DNA from: an uncultured Clostridia bacterium
Lineage (GTDB): Bacteria > Bacillota > Clostridia > TANB77 > CAG-508
Assembly (NCBI GenBank): GCA_944386645.1
Contig: CALXBW010000015.1
Span: forward strand, 1 to 34,914
DNA length: 34,914 nt
Direction: 5' to 3'
Below, one piece after another: positions 17,723-26,259 of the stretch (the stretch's first letter is position 1; every line of letters begins with the position of its first letter). The position numbers and the translations under genes were made by a program. The notes under the pieces were generated by a model. The model saw only the letters and a program-made list of their open reading frames with translations. It searched no databases and was not told the origin of the DNA.

Positions 17723-17751
17723 ATTATACCATAATATTACAAAATGTTCAA
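17723..17751 (-). promoter_or_regulatory. Promoter of orphan gene 2
   Basis: Minus strand: TTGAAC (17751-17746), 17 bases, TATAAT (17728-17723), extended by TGG. It shares TATGGTATAATAATTATGT with the promoter of orphan gene 1. Confidence 0.7.
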
Positions 17752-17827
17752 TATTTTACTGAAAATTTTCTACTGTTAAATTTATTAATTATTAAAAAAT
17801 TATAATATTTAATAATATTGCCATCAA

Positions 17828-17857
17828 AAAAGGAAAATCAATTAAGATTTTCCTTTT
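17828..17857 (-). terminator. Terminator of orphan gene 3
   Basis: AAAAGGAAAATC (17828-17839) pairs with GATTTTCCTTTT (17846-17857). The minus-strand transcript then runs into a T tract. Confidence 0.75.
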
Positions 17858-17867
17858 AAAGAGATAA

Positions 17868-18185
17868 TTAATAATAATTTTCGCAAAGTCTATAGTATAT
17901 ATAAATTGTTTTTTTGCGGTTTTTTAATTTTGCTAAATTGTATTTTTCTTGCAAGTATTTTTTTTCATGTGTAAAAGTTATAACCTCTAAACACATATTA
18001 TAAAATTTATGATTGCATTTTTTTAAATAAAAAAATATCATTGGGTTAAATTTTTTTGATGGTCTATTGTGTTTTTCAGAAAAAAATATTTTCCGAGTAT
18101 CGTCTGGAACCCGAAAAACTTCTAAATTTCCACTACCAACTTTTCTTAACCGTACACCTAATAGATTTAATTTTTTAAATTTCAT
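17868..18185 (-). CDS. Orphan small protein, member 3 of the paralog cluster
   Basis: 105 residues, strongly basic (many Lys/Arg), no membrane helix. KVGSGNLEVFRVPDDTRKIFF aligns with orphan 2, and the C-terminal TIYIYYRLCENYY aligns with the VYAYAKI ending of orphan 2. The ATG at 18185 follows AAGGAG by nine bases. A TTGATT and TAATAT pair with a 17-base spacer lies upstream on the minus strand. Basic charge would allow nucleic-acid binding, but that is only a possibility. Confidence 0.65.
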   Translation of the reverse strand: MKFKKLNLLGVRLRKVGSGNLEVFRVPDDTRKIFFSEKHNRPSKKFNPMIFFYLKKCNHKFYNMCLEVITFTHEKKYLQEKYNLAKLKNRKKTIYIYYRLCENYY

Positions 18186-18281
18186 TTAGCAACTCTCCTT
18201 TATGAATAAATTAACATAATAAATATTACAACATTTAGATAAAAAAATCAATAAAATAATATATTAAAAGTATAAAAGTTT

Positions 18282-18290
18282 TGATATAAT
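18282..18290 (+). promoter_or_regulatory. Extended -10 promoter for the nuclease operon
   Basis: TGATATAAT (18282-18290) is a consensus extended -10. No good -35 is seen at 17 bases. It would give an ~85-base leader before the nuclease gene. Confidence 0.45.
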
Positions 18291-18380
18291 AATTACTGCA
18301 AAAACACGAATTATTACTATACAAAAAGAATTATTATTGTAAATTTTAAAACTATATAAAAATACAAAGGAGGGATGAGT

Positions 18381-19439
18381 GTGCAATTTGTACATATTGC
18401 AGATATTCATTTTGATATACCTTTTTCAACATTGTCAGATAAAAATGGTTTAGATTTAAAAAGAAAATTAGAACAAAGAGATTCTTTTAAAAAAGTAATT
18501 GATTATATAAAAAATAATGATATAAAATATTTATTTATATCAGGAGATTTATATGAACAAGAATATGTTAAAGAATCTACTATAGAATATATAAATAAAT
18601 TGTTTAAAGAAATAGGTAGTACAAAAATATTTATTGCACCTGGAAATCATGATCCATATATAAATAATTCATTTTATAAAAATTATAATTGGAATGATAA
18701 TGTTCACATATTTAATAAGGAAAATAAAATGTTTAGTTTTGATGATGTGGATATTTATGGTTACGGTTTTGATGATTTTTATATACAAAATTCAGGTGTG
18801 GAAAAAATAGAAATAGAAAATAAAGATAAAATTAATATACTAGTAATGCATGCAGATTTAGATGGTGTAAAAAATTCAGAAAAAGCATATAATCCAATAT
18901 CAAGTAAAGATTTAAATAAAATTGGATTTGATTATATTGCTTTGGGGCATATACATAATACAAACTTTGATAAAAATAAAAAAGCTTTGTATCCAGGATC
19001 TCTTACTAGTTTGGGATTTGATGAATTAAGTAAGCATGGGATGATTGTAGGAAATATAGATAAAGAAAACTATAATGTTGAATATATTGAATTGAAAGAG
19101 AATGAATTGAAAGAAATAAATGTAAATGTTTCTGAAATTTTAGATATAGAAGAATTAATACAAAAAATAAATGAAATAACTGAAGGAGAACAATTATACA
19201 AAATAGTTCTTTGTGGAAAAAGAAAATTTGATATAAATGTTCAAAGAATAAAAGATATCGTTTCAAGAAAAAATTTAATAAAAATAAAAAACGAAACAGT
19301 AATAGGATATGATGTGGATAAGATTTCTAAAGAAAATAGTCTAAGAGGATTTTTTGTTAGAGAAGTATTGAATAATAAAAATGATTATACACAAGAGGAA
19401 ATAGAAAAAGCAATTGAAATTGGACTTGAAAATCTATAG
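18381..19439 (+). CDS. SbcD/YhaO-like metallophosphoesterase (DNA repair nuclease)
   Basis: 352 residues. The metal-binding motifs of the Mre11/SbcD fold occur in order: HIADIHFD (N-terminus), ISGDLYEQ, APGNHDPY, VMHADLDG and ALGHIHN. The GTG at 18381 is preferred because AGGAGG (18368-18373) is seven bases away; the in-frame ATG at 18375 is too close to it. Family role: Mn-dependent nuclease paired with an SbcC-type ATPase for processing DNA ends. The partner follows 11 bp downstream. The C-terminal ~100 residues are the variable cap region. This is closer in style to B. subtilis YhaO than to classic SbcD. Confidence 0.88.
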   Translation: MQFVHIADIHFDIPFSTLSDKNGLDLKRKLEQRDSFKKVIDYIKNNDIKYLFISGDLYEQEYVKESTIEYINKLFKEIGSTKIFIAPGNHDPYINNSFYKNYNWNDNVHIFNKENKMFSFDDVDIYGYGFDDFYIQNSGVEKIEIENKDKINILVMHADLDGVKNSEKAYNPISSKDLNKIGFDYIALGHIHNTNFDKNKKALYPGSLTSLGFDELSKHGMIVGNIDKENYNVEYIELKENELKEINVNVSEILDIEELIQKINEITEGEQLYKIVLCGKRKFDINVQRIKDIVSRKNLIKIKNETVIGYDVDKISKENSLRGFFVREVLNNKNDYTQEEIEKAIEIGLENL

Positions 19440-19450
19440 GGAGGTGTAAA

Positions 19451-21334
19451 ATGAAAATTAATAATATACAGATAAATGGATTTGGAAATTTAGAAAATAA
19501 AGAAATAAAATTGGAAAAAGGAATAAATTTAATGAATGAAAAAAATGAAAAAGGAAAATCTACATTTATTAAATTTATTAGTGGAATGTTTTATGGAATA
19601 TCTAAAAATAAAAATGGAAAATCTATTTCTGATTATGAGAAATATACACCATGGAATGCAAAAGATTTTTCTGGTAGATTAGAATATGAATTAGATGATA
19701 AAAGTAAATTTATAATATTTAGAGATTTTAATAAAAAGAAAATGCAAATTATGAATGAAAAAGGACAAGATATATCAGGTGAATATGATGTGGATAAAAC
19801 TAGCGGAAGCAAGTTTTTTTATGAGCAGACAAAGATGGATGAAGAATTATTTGAAAATACACTTATGATTAAACAAGGTGAAACAAAATTAGATAGTAAA
19901 CAACAAAATATATTAATACAAAAAATAACTAATTTAGTTTCAACAGGTAATGATAATATTTCATATCAAAAAGCAAAAGAAAAAATTAATAAAAAATTAG
20001 TAGAAGAAATTGGAAGTGAAAGAACAACCAATAGACCAATAAATATACTAAATGATAAGATAAAAGAAGTAGATAAAAAAACAAATAAGATAAAAGAATA
20101 TAAAAATACATTAGAAGAAAATGAAAAAAATAAAAAAAGAATAGAAAAAGAAATTGAAGAAAATACTAAAAAATTAGAAATATATAAAAGTATGAAATTA
20201 AAACTAGATAGCTTAGAAGATGAAAGAGAGAAATTAAAAGTAAATATTGATATGAAAAATGAACAGAAAAAAGAATTAGAAATATTAAATAATCAATTAA
20301 GAGAAATATTAAAAGAAGAAAACAAGATATCAAAAAAGAAAAATAAATCTATGTTCTTTTTGTGTTTATTCTTAATTATTGTTGGAATTATGTTTTTCTT
20401 TATAAATTATCTGGGAAAAAATATTATATTAATTGTAGGAGCTTTGATAATTGCAATTGGTGCAATTACTACAATATATGATTTTATAAAAAAGAATATG
20501 GATAAGAAAAAAATTGTAAAATCCAAAGAAGATTTAATGGTAAAAATAAATACTATAAGAGAAACTGTTGATAAGTTAAGTAATGAAATTAAAAGTAAAG
20601 AACAAAAAATTGATGTACAAAAACAAATTGAAATGGAAAATATGCAAAGAGAATATACAACAGGAATTTTAAAAGAAGATTCTAATGGAGTATTAAATAT
20701 TTCTTATGATAGGATAGTAATGGAAATATGTGAAAAGGAAGATAAAATTTCTGAAGCTAAAATAAATTTGAATACCGTAAATTTTGAGAAAAATAGAATA
20801 GAAAAAGAAATAAAAAATATTGGAGATATAGAAAAGGAAAGAAAAGAGATAGATGAAAAAAGAAAAGAAATAGAATCATTAGAAAAATCAATAAAATTAG
20901 CTCAGATGTGTTTAGAAGATGCATATGAGAAATTTAAAGAAAATTTAGGACCTAATCTTAAAAATAATATATCAAATACTGTAGAAAAGATTTCAAGTGG
21001 AAAGTATAATAATATTTATTTAAATGATAAAAATGAATTATTATTAGAATTAAAAAATGGACAAGTAATACCTGTTGATAGACTTAGTATGGGAACAATT
21101 GATCAAATATTTTTGGCTTTGAGATTTAATATATTAAAAGAAACAATAAAAGAAAATATGCCAATAATTCTAGATGAGGTATTTGCTTATTATGATGATG
21201 AAAGATTAGAAAATGTATTAAAATTTTTAAATAGAGAATATAAAGATAATCAAATTATAATATTATCATGTTCTAATCGAGAAAAAGATATTTTAAATAA
21301 ATTAAAAATAGAGTATAATCAGATAAAAATATAA
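19451..21334 (+). CDS. SbcC/YhaN-like ATPase with membrane-spanning coiled coil
   Basis: 627 residues. The ATPase lobes are at the two ends: the Walker A-like NEKNEKGKST at about 29-38 (the first Gly of the usual GxxxxGK is replaced), and at the C-terminus the ABC signature RLSMGTIDQIFLALR and Walker B MPIILDEVFAYYDD. Long Lys/Glu-rich coiled coils (about 195-285 and 350-500) flank a hydrophobic pair of helices (about 299-345: MFFLCLFLIIVGIMFFF and IILIVGALIIAIGAI). Classic SbcC has a zinc hook at this position. The membrane pair is a feature of YhaN-type proteins, so the complex is probably tethered to the membrane. GGGAGG precedes the ATG. Confidence 0.87.
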   Translation: MKINNIQINGFGNLENKEIKLEKGINLMNEKNEKGKSTFIKFISGMFYGISKNKNGKSISDYEKYTPWNAKDFSGRLEYELDDKSKFIIFRDFNKKKMQIMNEKGQDISGEYDVDKTSGSKFFYEQTKMDEELFENTLMIKQGETKLDSKQQNILIQKITNLVSTGNDNISYQKAKEKINKKLVEEIGSERTTNRPINILNDKIKEVDKKTNKIKEYKNTLEENEKNKKRIEKEIEENTKKLEIYKSMKLKLDSLEDEREKLKVNIDMKNEQKKELEILNNQLREILKEENKISKKKNKSMFFLCLFLIIVGIMFFFINYLGKNIILIVGALIIAIGAITTIYDFIKKNMDKKKIVKSKEDLMVKINTIRETVDKLSNEIKSKEQKIDVQKQIEMENMQREYTTGILKEDSNGVLNISYDRIVMEICEKEDKISEAKINLNTVNFEKNRIEKEIKNIGDIEKERKEIDEKRKEIESLEKSIKLAQMCLEDAYEKFKENLGPNLKNNISNTVEKISSGKYNNIYLNDKNELLLELKNGQVIPVDRLSMGTIDQIFLALRFNILKETIKENMPIILDEVFAYYDDERLENVLKFLNREYKDNQIIILSCSNREKDILNKLKIEYNQIKI

Positions 21335-21356
21335 AATTTACGAGGGGGGAGATTAA

Positions 21357-22298
21357 ATGATAAAAATATATAATACTAATGAAGCTACTAGCAAATTAGA
21401 AGAAGTAAAAGAATATAAGAAAGGTGCATGGATAAGTTTAGTTTCCCCCAGCGAAGAAGAAATACAAGAAGTATGCAATGCAATAGATTTAGAAGAAGAA
21501 TTTTTAAGATATCCACTAGATTATGAAGAGAAGGCTAGAATTGATAAAGAAGATGAAAATGTTTTATTTATAATAGATGTTCCAATTATAGAAATGGATA
21601 AGGATAATAAAGTATATACTACTATGCCTTTAGGAATGATTGTAGTAAGAGATGATTATTTTGTTACTGTTTCTTTAAAGCCTAATAGGGTTATAAGTAA
21701 TTTTGAAAATGGTGTAATAAAGGGATTGTACACATTTAAGAAGACTAGATTTATATTACAAATTTTATATTCAAATGCTTCATTATATTTAAATTTATTA
21801 AAGCAAATAAATAGAGAAACTGAAATAGCAGAAAATGTATTACAAAAATCTATGAAAAATAAAGAATTGATAAAATTGTTAAGTATGGAAAAGAGTTTGG
21901 TGTATTTTACAACATCACTTAAATCAAATGAAGCTGTTATGGAAAGAACTTTAAGAGGAAGAATTGTAAAATTATATGAAGAAGATGAAGACATACTAGA
22001 GGATGCAATAGTTGAAAATAAGCAGGCAATTGAAATGGGAAAAATATATAGTGACATATTAAATAGTACGTTGGATGCATATGCTTCTATCATTTCAAAT
22101 AATTTAAATACTGTAATGAAGAAACTTACATCTGTAACTATAGTACTTTCTATACCTACAATGATAGGTAGTTTTTGGGGAATGAATATAGTGCTTCCAC
22201 TTACTAGCAATCCATTTGCATTTCCTATGATAATATTATTTGCTATTTTTATTTCTTTCTTACTAGCATTATGGTTAAGAAGAAAAGGAATGTTTTAA
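21357..22298 (+). CDS. CorA-like divalent cation channel
   Basis: 313 residues. There is a large cytoplasmic N-terminal domain, then two C-terminal helices. The selectivity motif GMN is at about residues 275-277 at the end of the first (IPTMIGSFWGMNIVLP), and the protein ends with a basic tail (LWLRRKGMF). This is the standard CorA layout for Mg2+ or Co2+ transport as a homopentamer. A strong GAGGGGGGAG ribosome binding site lies 22 bp after the ATPase gene, so it is probably co-transcribed, although a functional link with DNA repair is not obvious. Confidence 0.9.
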   Translation: MIKIYNTNEATSKLEEVKEYKKGAWISLVSPSEEEIQEVCNAIDLEEEFLRYPLDYEEKARIDKEDENVLFIIDVPIIEMDKDNKVYTTMPLGMIVVRDDYFVTVSLKPNRVISNFENGVIKGLYTFKKTRFILQILYSNASLYLNLLKQINRETEIAENVLQKSMKNKELIKLLSMEKSLVYFTTSLKSNEAVMERTLRGRIVKLYEEDEDILEDAIVENKQAIEMGKIYSDILNSTLDAYASIISNNLNTVMKKLTSVTIVLSIPTMIGSFWGMNIVLPLTSNPFAFPMIILFAIFISFLLALWLRRKGMF

Positions 22299-22348
22299 TA
22301 TAATTAGTAAATAGTTTTTTGTAAAGATATAAAAAAATAGAGATGTAT

Positions 22349-22367
22349 GGGAGAACAATGTTCTCCC
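22349..22367. repeat. REP-like palindrome (variant) downstream of the CorA gene
   Basis: GGGAGAACAATGTTCTCCC, a perfect 19-base palindrome. It is a variant of the GGGCGAAC...GTTCGCCC family with both arms changed in a compensating way (C to A on the left, G to T on the right). It lies between convergent genes and may also act as a weak terminator. Confidence 0.55.
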
Positions 22368-22402
22368 AATTTGTGAATTAATTCCTATAAATAAAAATTT
22401 TT

Positions 22403-23065
22403 TCAAACAATTTTTCCATCTTCTATTTTTATGATTCTATCAGCTAATTTTGCAATTTCTAAATTGTGTGTAATCATTATAATTGTTTGATTATATTCTT
22501 TATTAGCTTTTTTTAATAATTGGATAATTTCATTACTTGATTTAGAATCTAAATTACCAGTTGGTTCATCTGCTAAAATTATTTTTGGCTCTATCATCAA
22601 AGCTCTACCTATAGCTACTTTTTGTTGTTGACCTCCTGAGAGTTCATTTGGTAAATGTTTTCTTCTATTATCTATATTTAAAAACTTAATTATATTATCT
22701 AATTTTTCTTTATCTACTTTTTTCCTATCAAGCTCTATAGGTAATAATATATTTTCTTCTACATTTAATGTGGGAATTAAATTAAAAAATTGATAAATTA
22801 TCCCTATTTTTTCTCTTCTTAGTATTGTTAATTCTTTTTTACTCATTTCATACATACTTTTTCCATAAAAATATACTTTGCCACTAGTGGGTTTTTCAAG
22901 TCCTGCAATTGTGTGTAAAAGTGTAGATTTACCACTTCCTGATGGGCCAATTACTGCTATAAATTCTCCTTCTTCTACTTCAAAAGATATATTATTTAAA
23001 GCAATAACTTGAGCTTCATCTTTTCCATAAATTTTACTTACATTTTCTACTTTAAAAATATTCAT
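22403..23065 (-). CDS. ABC transporter ATP-binding protein (LolD/MacB/BceA type)
   Basis: 220 residues. Walker A is GPSGSGKST, the Q loop is in IYQFFNLIPTLNVEEN, the signature is LSGGQQQKVAIGRAL and Walker B is IILADEPTGNLDS, followed by the switch histidine in MITHN. This subfamily pairs with FtsX-type permeases and works as a mechanotransmission or peptide-efflux system. It starts 18 bp after the permease, with AGGAG before its ATG. Confidence 0.95.
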   Translation of the reverse strand: MNIFKVENVSKIYGKDEAQVIALNNISFEVEEGEFIAVIGPSGSGKSTLLHTIAGLEKPTSGKVYFYGKSMYEMSKKELTILRREKIGIIYQFFNLIPTLNVEENILLPIELDRKKVDKEKLDNIIKFLNIDNRRKHLPNELSGGQQQKVAIGRALMIEPKIILADEPTGNLDSKSSNEIIQLLKKANKEYNQTIIMITHNLEIAKLADRIIKIEDGKIV

Positions 23066-23083
23066 TATTTTTCTCCTACATTT

Positions 23084-25375
23084 TTATTTGTTTTTTATAA
23101 ATTTTGTTGAAATTAATGTTATAAATAAAGATATTATAAATAACAATATAACAAATATTCCAATACTACTAAATGGTATTAGTAATTCATTTAATTTTAT
23201 AATTTTTTCTATATATTTTATAATAGCATATATTATAGGTATTGATAAAATTATTGAAATTATAGTAGCTTTTATGAAAATATAAAAACATTCATATAGT
23301 AAAACCATATTTATATTTTCATTAGTGGCACCTATATTAGATAATACTTTAAATTCTTGCTCTCTTTCACATAAATTTGCATTTATGATATTAATTGTAC
23401 TAATTACTCCTATTACTATAATTGTAAATATAACAATTTTTAATATCAATTGTAATATGTTAATATAAATTATCTTTTCTTGGTTATCTAAAGAGTAATA
23501 ATTTGCGGAAATTTCGATATTTTGCTCTTTTTTAACATCTTCTATATAATCTGAAAACTTTATTACATTCTTACATTTAACTTTAACATGTATTGTATCA
23601 TCCATATCTGCAAAACTCATCCAAGTTACTATATGGTCTTTATTTTGTGAAATATAATTATTTAGATTTTCTTCTATTTTATTATAAGAATTCATATTAA
23701 CAAAAACAATTGGAACTCTAAATTGATTTCTAAATTCCTTGAATCCTTCTATTAAATCATTAGAAAGAACAAATTCTCTTTTTAAATTTTCATTATCAAT
23801 TATTTTATATTCTAGTTCATCTTTTTCTAAATAACTAACACTACCATCTATAATACTTAGGTTCAAATTATTTGAATTAAATACTTGATTATATTTATAA
23901 GTAAGTTCATCTTCACCTTCATTCATTATTATATTATTATAAATAATATAATCTCCATAATTTGCATTTAATTTATTTATATTATCAATATATATTTTAT
24001 TTTCTAATCCTACTAATGCTATTGGTATACTTTTTTTATTATTTTTATATGTTGTGGCTATATTATTTGTTTCAATTGCACTTTCTGGTTCAACCAAAAC
24101 AGTAACACCCATCATTTTATATTCAATATAATCTATTTCATCTCCGGATGTAGTAACATAATTGTTAAGTACAGATTTGTAATCAGTATTACTTTTATTA
24201 AATGTTAATACAGCATCAACATCATAATCAGTTGCTAGATTAGATGTTTCTTTTTCATAATTTATATATGTACTTACTGCAATATATGAAGTCATACAAA
24301 TTACAAGTAAAATGGTTATAACTCTGTATTTATTCTTATTTCTTTTTAAATTTATTAAACCTAGTTTTCCTTCTATTGGAAGCATTTTTTCTAAAATAGA
24401 ATTTCTTTTTTTGTATTTTATTTGCTTATTATTTCTTAAATCTTCAATTATAGATACAGTACTTGCTCGTATACTTGGAATAATTGCAGATATATAAATA
24501 TTAAATAATATAATAATTAATGCTAAAATTATATATTGCATACTAAATGCTAATTTAAAACTGTATGTTGTAGTAGATAAAATATTATTTAACATATCTA
24601 AAATAATATTTGTACCAAATACAGAAAGTAAAGCCCCTATAATAATTCCAAATATTCCTATAATTGATGCTTCTTTAAATACCATCTTTAGTATTTGACC
24701 TTCAGTTGCACCAATACTGTTTAGTATAGCATATTCTTTTTTCCTTTCATTTATAGTTATTAAAAATGCATTATATAATATTATTATAAAGAAAATTGAA
24801 AAAGATAGTAAAATAAGTATTATCATTATGTCTATAGCATATGAAAGGTTTAATACACTTCTATATATAAGAGTATTCTTTGATGTATCTGCATAATCTA
24901 AATCTGCTCCCATTAATCCATATACAGTAAGTAATTTATCGTTGAACTCACACTTTGTTTCTACATCTGTAAAAGAAAATCCCAATGTTTGTATTATATC
25001 TGTTGAATATTTATATGTTTGTTTTACATTATCATATTTAATATATACATTTATGCTATTGTTGTTATCAAATGGATTATGTATTTTATCTAATTCTTTT
25101 AAGGGTTCTTCATCATTTTCTTGTACATAAATTTTATTAATATATTCTTTATCTTTTATCTTATTGAAACTATCTCTATCCAAATCTTTTATAATAAAAT
25201 GGTAGTCATTATATTGCGTATCTATATTTTCATTTATACCATTTCTAATACTAGATATTACTAATAATGTAGTTAATATAAGAAATGTGCATAATGCTAT
25301 TGATATAGTAGTAAATATTGTTCGTTTTATATTTATTTTCATATTATTAAATAACAATTTTGTTTGTATCTTCAT
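23084..25375 (-). CDS. FtsX-type ABC transporter permease
   Basis: 763 residues, two FtsX halves. One N-terminal helix (about 19-42), an extracellular segment of ~130 residues, then three helices (about 180-310) with the AxxxNSIGATEGQIL coupling region. The second half starts with LGLINLKRNKNKYRVITILL, has a larger extracellular domain (about 375-640) and three last helices with VLSNIGATNENINMVL. Eight helices and two ectodomains fit a MacB- or Bce-like permease acting on peptides, lipoproteins or the cell envelope. AGGAGA precedes the ATG. No two-component system adjoins it, unlike typical Bce modules. Confidence 0.88.
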   Translation of the reverse strand: MKIQTKLLFNNMKINIKRTIFTTISIALCTFLILTTLLVISSIRNGINENIDTQYNDYHFIIKDLDRDSFNKIKDKEYINKIYVQENDEEPLKELDKIHNPFDNNNSINVYIKYDNVKQTYKYSTDIIQTLGFSFTDVETKCEFNDKLLTVYGLMGADLDYADTSKNTLIYRSVLNLSYAIDIMIILILLSFSIFFIIILYNAFLITINERKKEYAILNSIGATEGQILKMVFKEASIIGIFGIIIGALLSVFGTNIILDMLNNILSTTTYSFKLAFSMQYIILALIIILFNIYISAIIPSIRASTVSIIEDLRNNKQIKYKKRNSILEKMLPIEGKLGLINLKRNKNKYRVITILLVICMTSYIAVSTYINYEKETSNLATDYDVDAVLTFNKSNTDYKSVLNNYVTTSGDEIDYIEYKMMGVTVLVEPESAIETNNIATTYKNNKKSIPIALVGLENKIYIDNINKLNANYGDYIIYNNIIMNEGEDELTYKYNQVFNSNNLNLSIIDGSVSYLEKDELEYKIIDNENLKREFVLSNDLIEGFKEFRNQFRVPIVFVNMNSYNKIEENLNNYISQNKDHIVTWMSFADMDDTIHVKVKCKNVIKFSDYIEDVKKEQNIEISANYYSLDNQEKIIYINILQLILKIVIFTIIVIGVISTINIINANLCEREQEFKVLSNIGATNENINMVLLYECFYIFIKATIISIILSIPIIYAIIKYIEKIIKLNELLIPFSSIGIFVILLFIISLFITLISTKFIKNK

Positions 25376-25479
25376 ATTTTTCTCCTAATTTACTAATATT
25401 TACTTTTATGTTTATATCATATAATCCATTTTTTTACAAGATTCTACAAGTAATTATTATAAATATAAAAAAATAAAAT

Positions 25480-25505
25480 GTGAAGTTCAAAATATGAACT
25501 TCACC
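25480..25505 (-). terminator. Terminator of the secreted protein gene
   Basis: GTGAAGTTCA pairs with TGAACTTCAC around a five-base loop. On the minus strand it is followed by ATTTTATTTTTTT. Confidence 0.8.
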
Positions 25506-25542
25506 AAAATAAGATATAGATGTGCAAAACAACAATAAAACA

Positions 25543-25986
25543 TTAACTATTAAATTCTAGCCATACTTTATTATGACCACTTCCTGAAACAAAATCAACC
25601 GTTACATCATATATACCAGTATCTAGAGGATTAAGATATGATGTTGAACGCCATGTATCATCGGCAATTGTAGTAAAACTTCTTGACTCGCCAGTACTTC
25701 TATGGGTAATTCGAAAAATAACATTACCACCAGAACCATTAACACGGTATCTGATTGTTTTTGGATTACCACTATTAATACTTAATGGACTTAAAGTTTT
25801 GCCTTTTGAAATAGTACCTTCATAGTAGTATGTTGCAAAAACTGCTCTTGGTTGTATTGTATTATAAACAACTTCATTACCTACTATATTTTTCGGCTGT
25901 TCAGCAGCCATTGATGTTGCAGAATTACCTGCAAGTAATGCCACAGCCAAGGTAGATGCTAAAATTAATTTTGAAAGTTTTTTCAT
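25543..25986 (-). CDS. Small secreted protein, unknown function
   Basis: 147 residues. A clear Sec signal peptide (MKKLSKLILASTLAVALLAG then a TSMA-AE cleavage region near residue 28) is followed by a ~118-residue, beta-rich mature domain with Gly/Ser/Thr repeats (RYRVNGSGGNVIFRI, YDVTVDFVSGSGHNKVWLEF). No cysteine pair, sortase signal or lipobox is seen. AGGAGG lies ten bases before the ATG. The body looks like an immunoglobulin- or jelly-roll-like beta sandwich, but no family is assigned. It is flanked by its own terminator and 273 bases of gene-free DNA (25987-26259) in which I see no other element. Confidence 0.75.
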   Translation of the reverse strand: MKKLSKLILASTLAVALLAGNSATSMAAEQPKNIVGNEVVYNTIQPRAVFATYYYEGTISKGKTLSPLSINSGNPKTIRYRVNGSGGNVIFRITHRSTGESRSFTTIADDTWRSTSYLNPLDTGIYDVTVDFVSGSGHNKVWLEFNS

Positions 25987-26259
25987 GATGTTTTCCTCCT
26001 ATAATTTATGCACACCTATCTTATTTTTACTAATAATATTCTCATATAATTAGCACGATTGAGATTATATCATTCTATAAGGTTTGAGTCAATATCTTTT
26101 TGAAAAAAATTACATTTTTTTATAAAATTTTTTCCAGATATATGTAAAATCAACAACTTATGTAGTTATAGAAATGTTAAAAAAATATATATACCGACAT
26201 ACAAAAAGAATTAATATTTTATGTGCTTTCTTTTAAAATTTATTTAAATTATTAATTTT

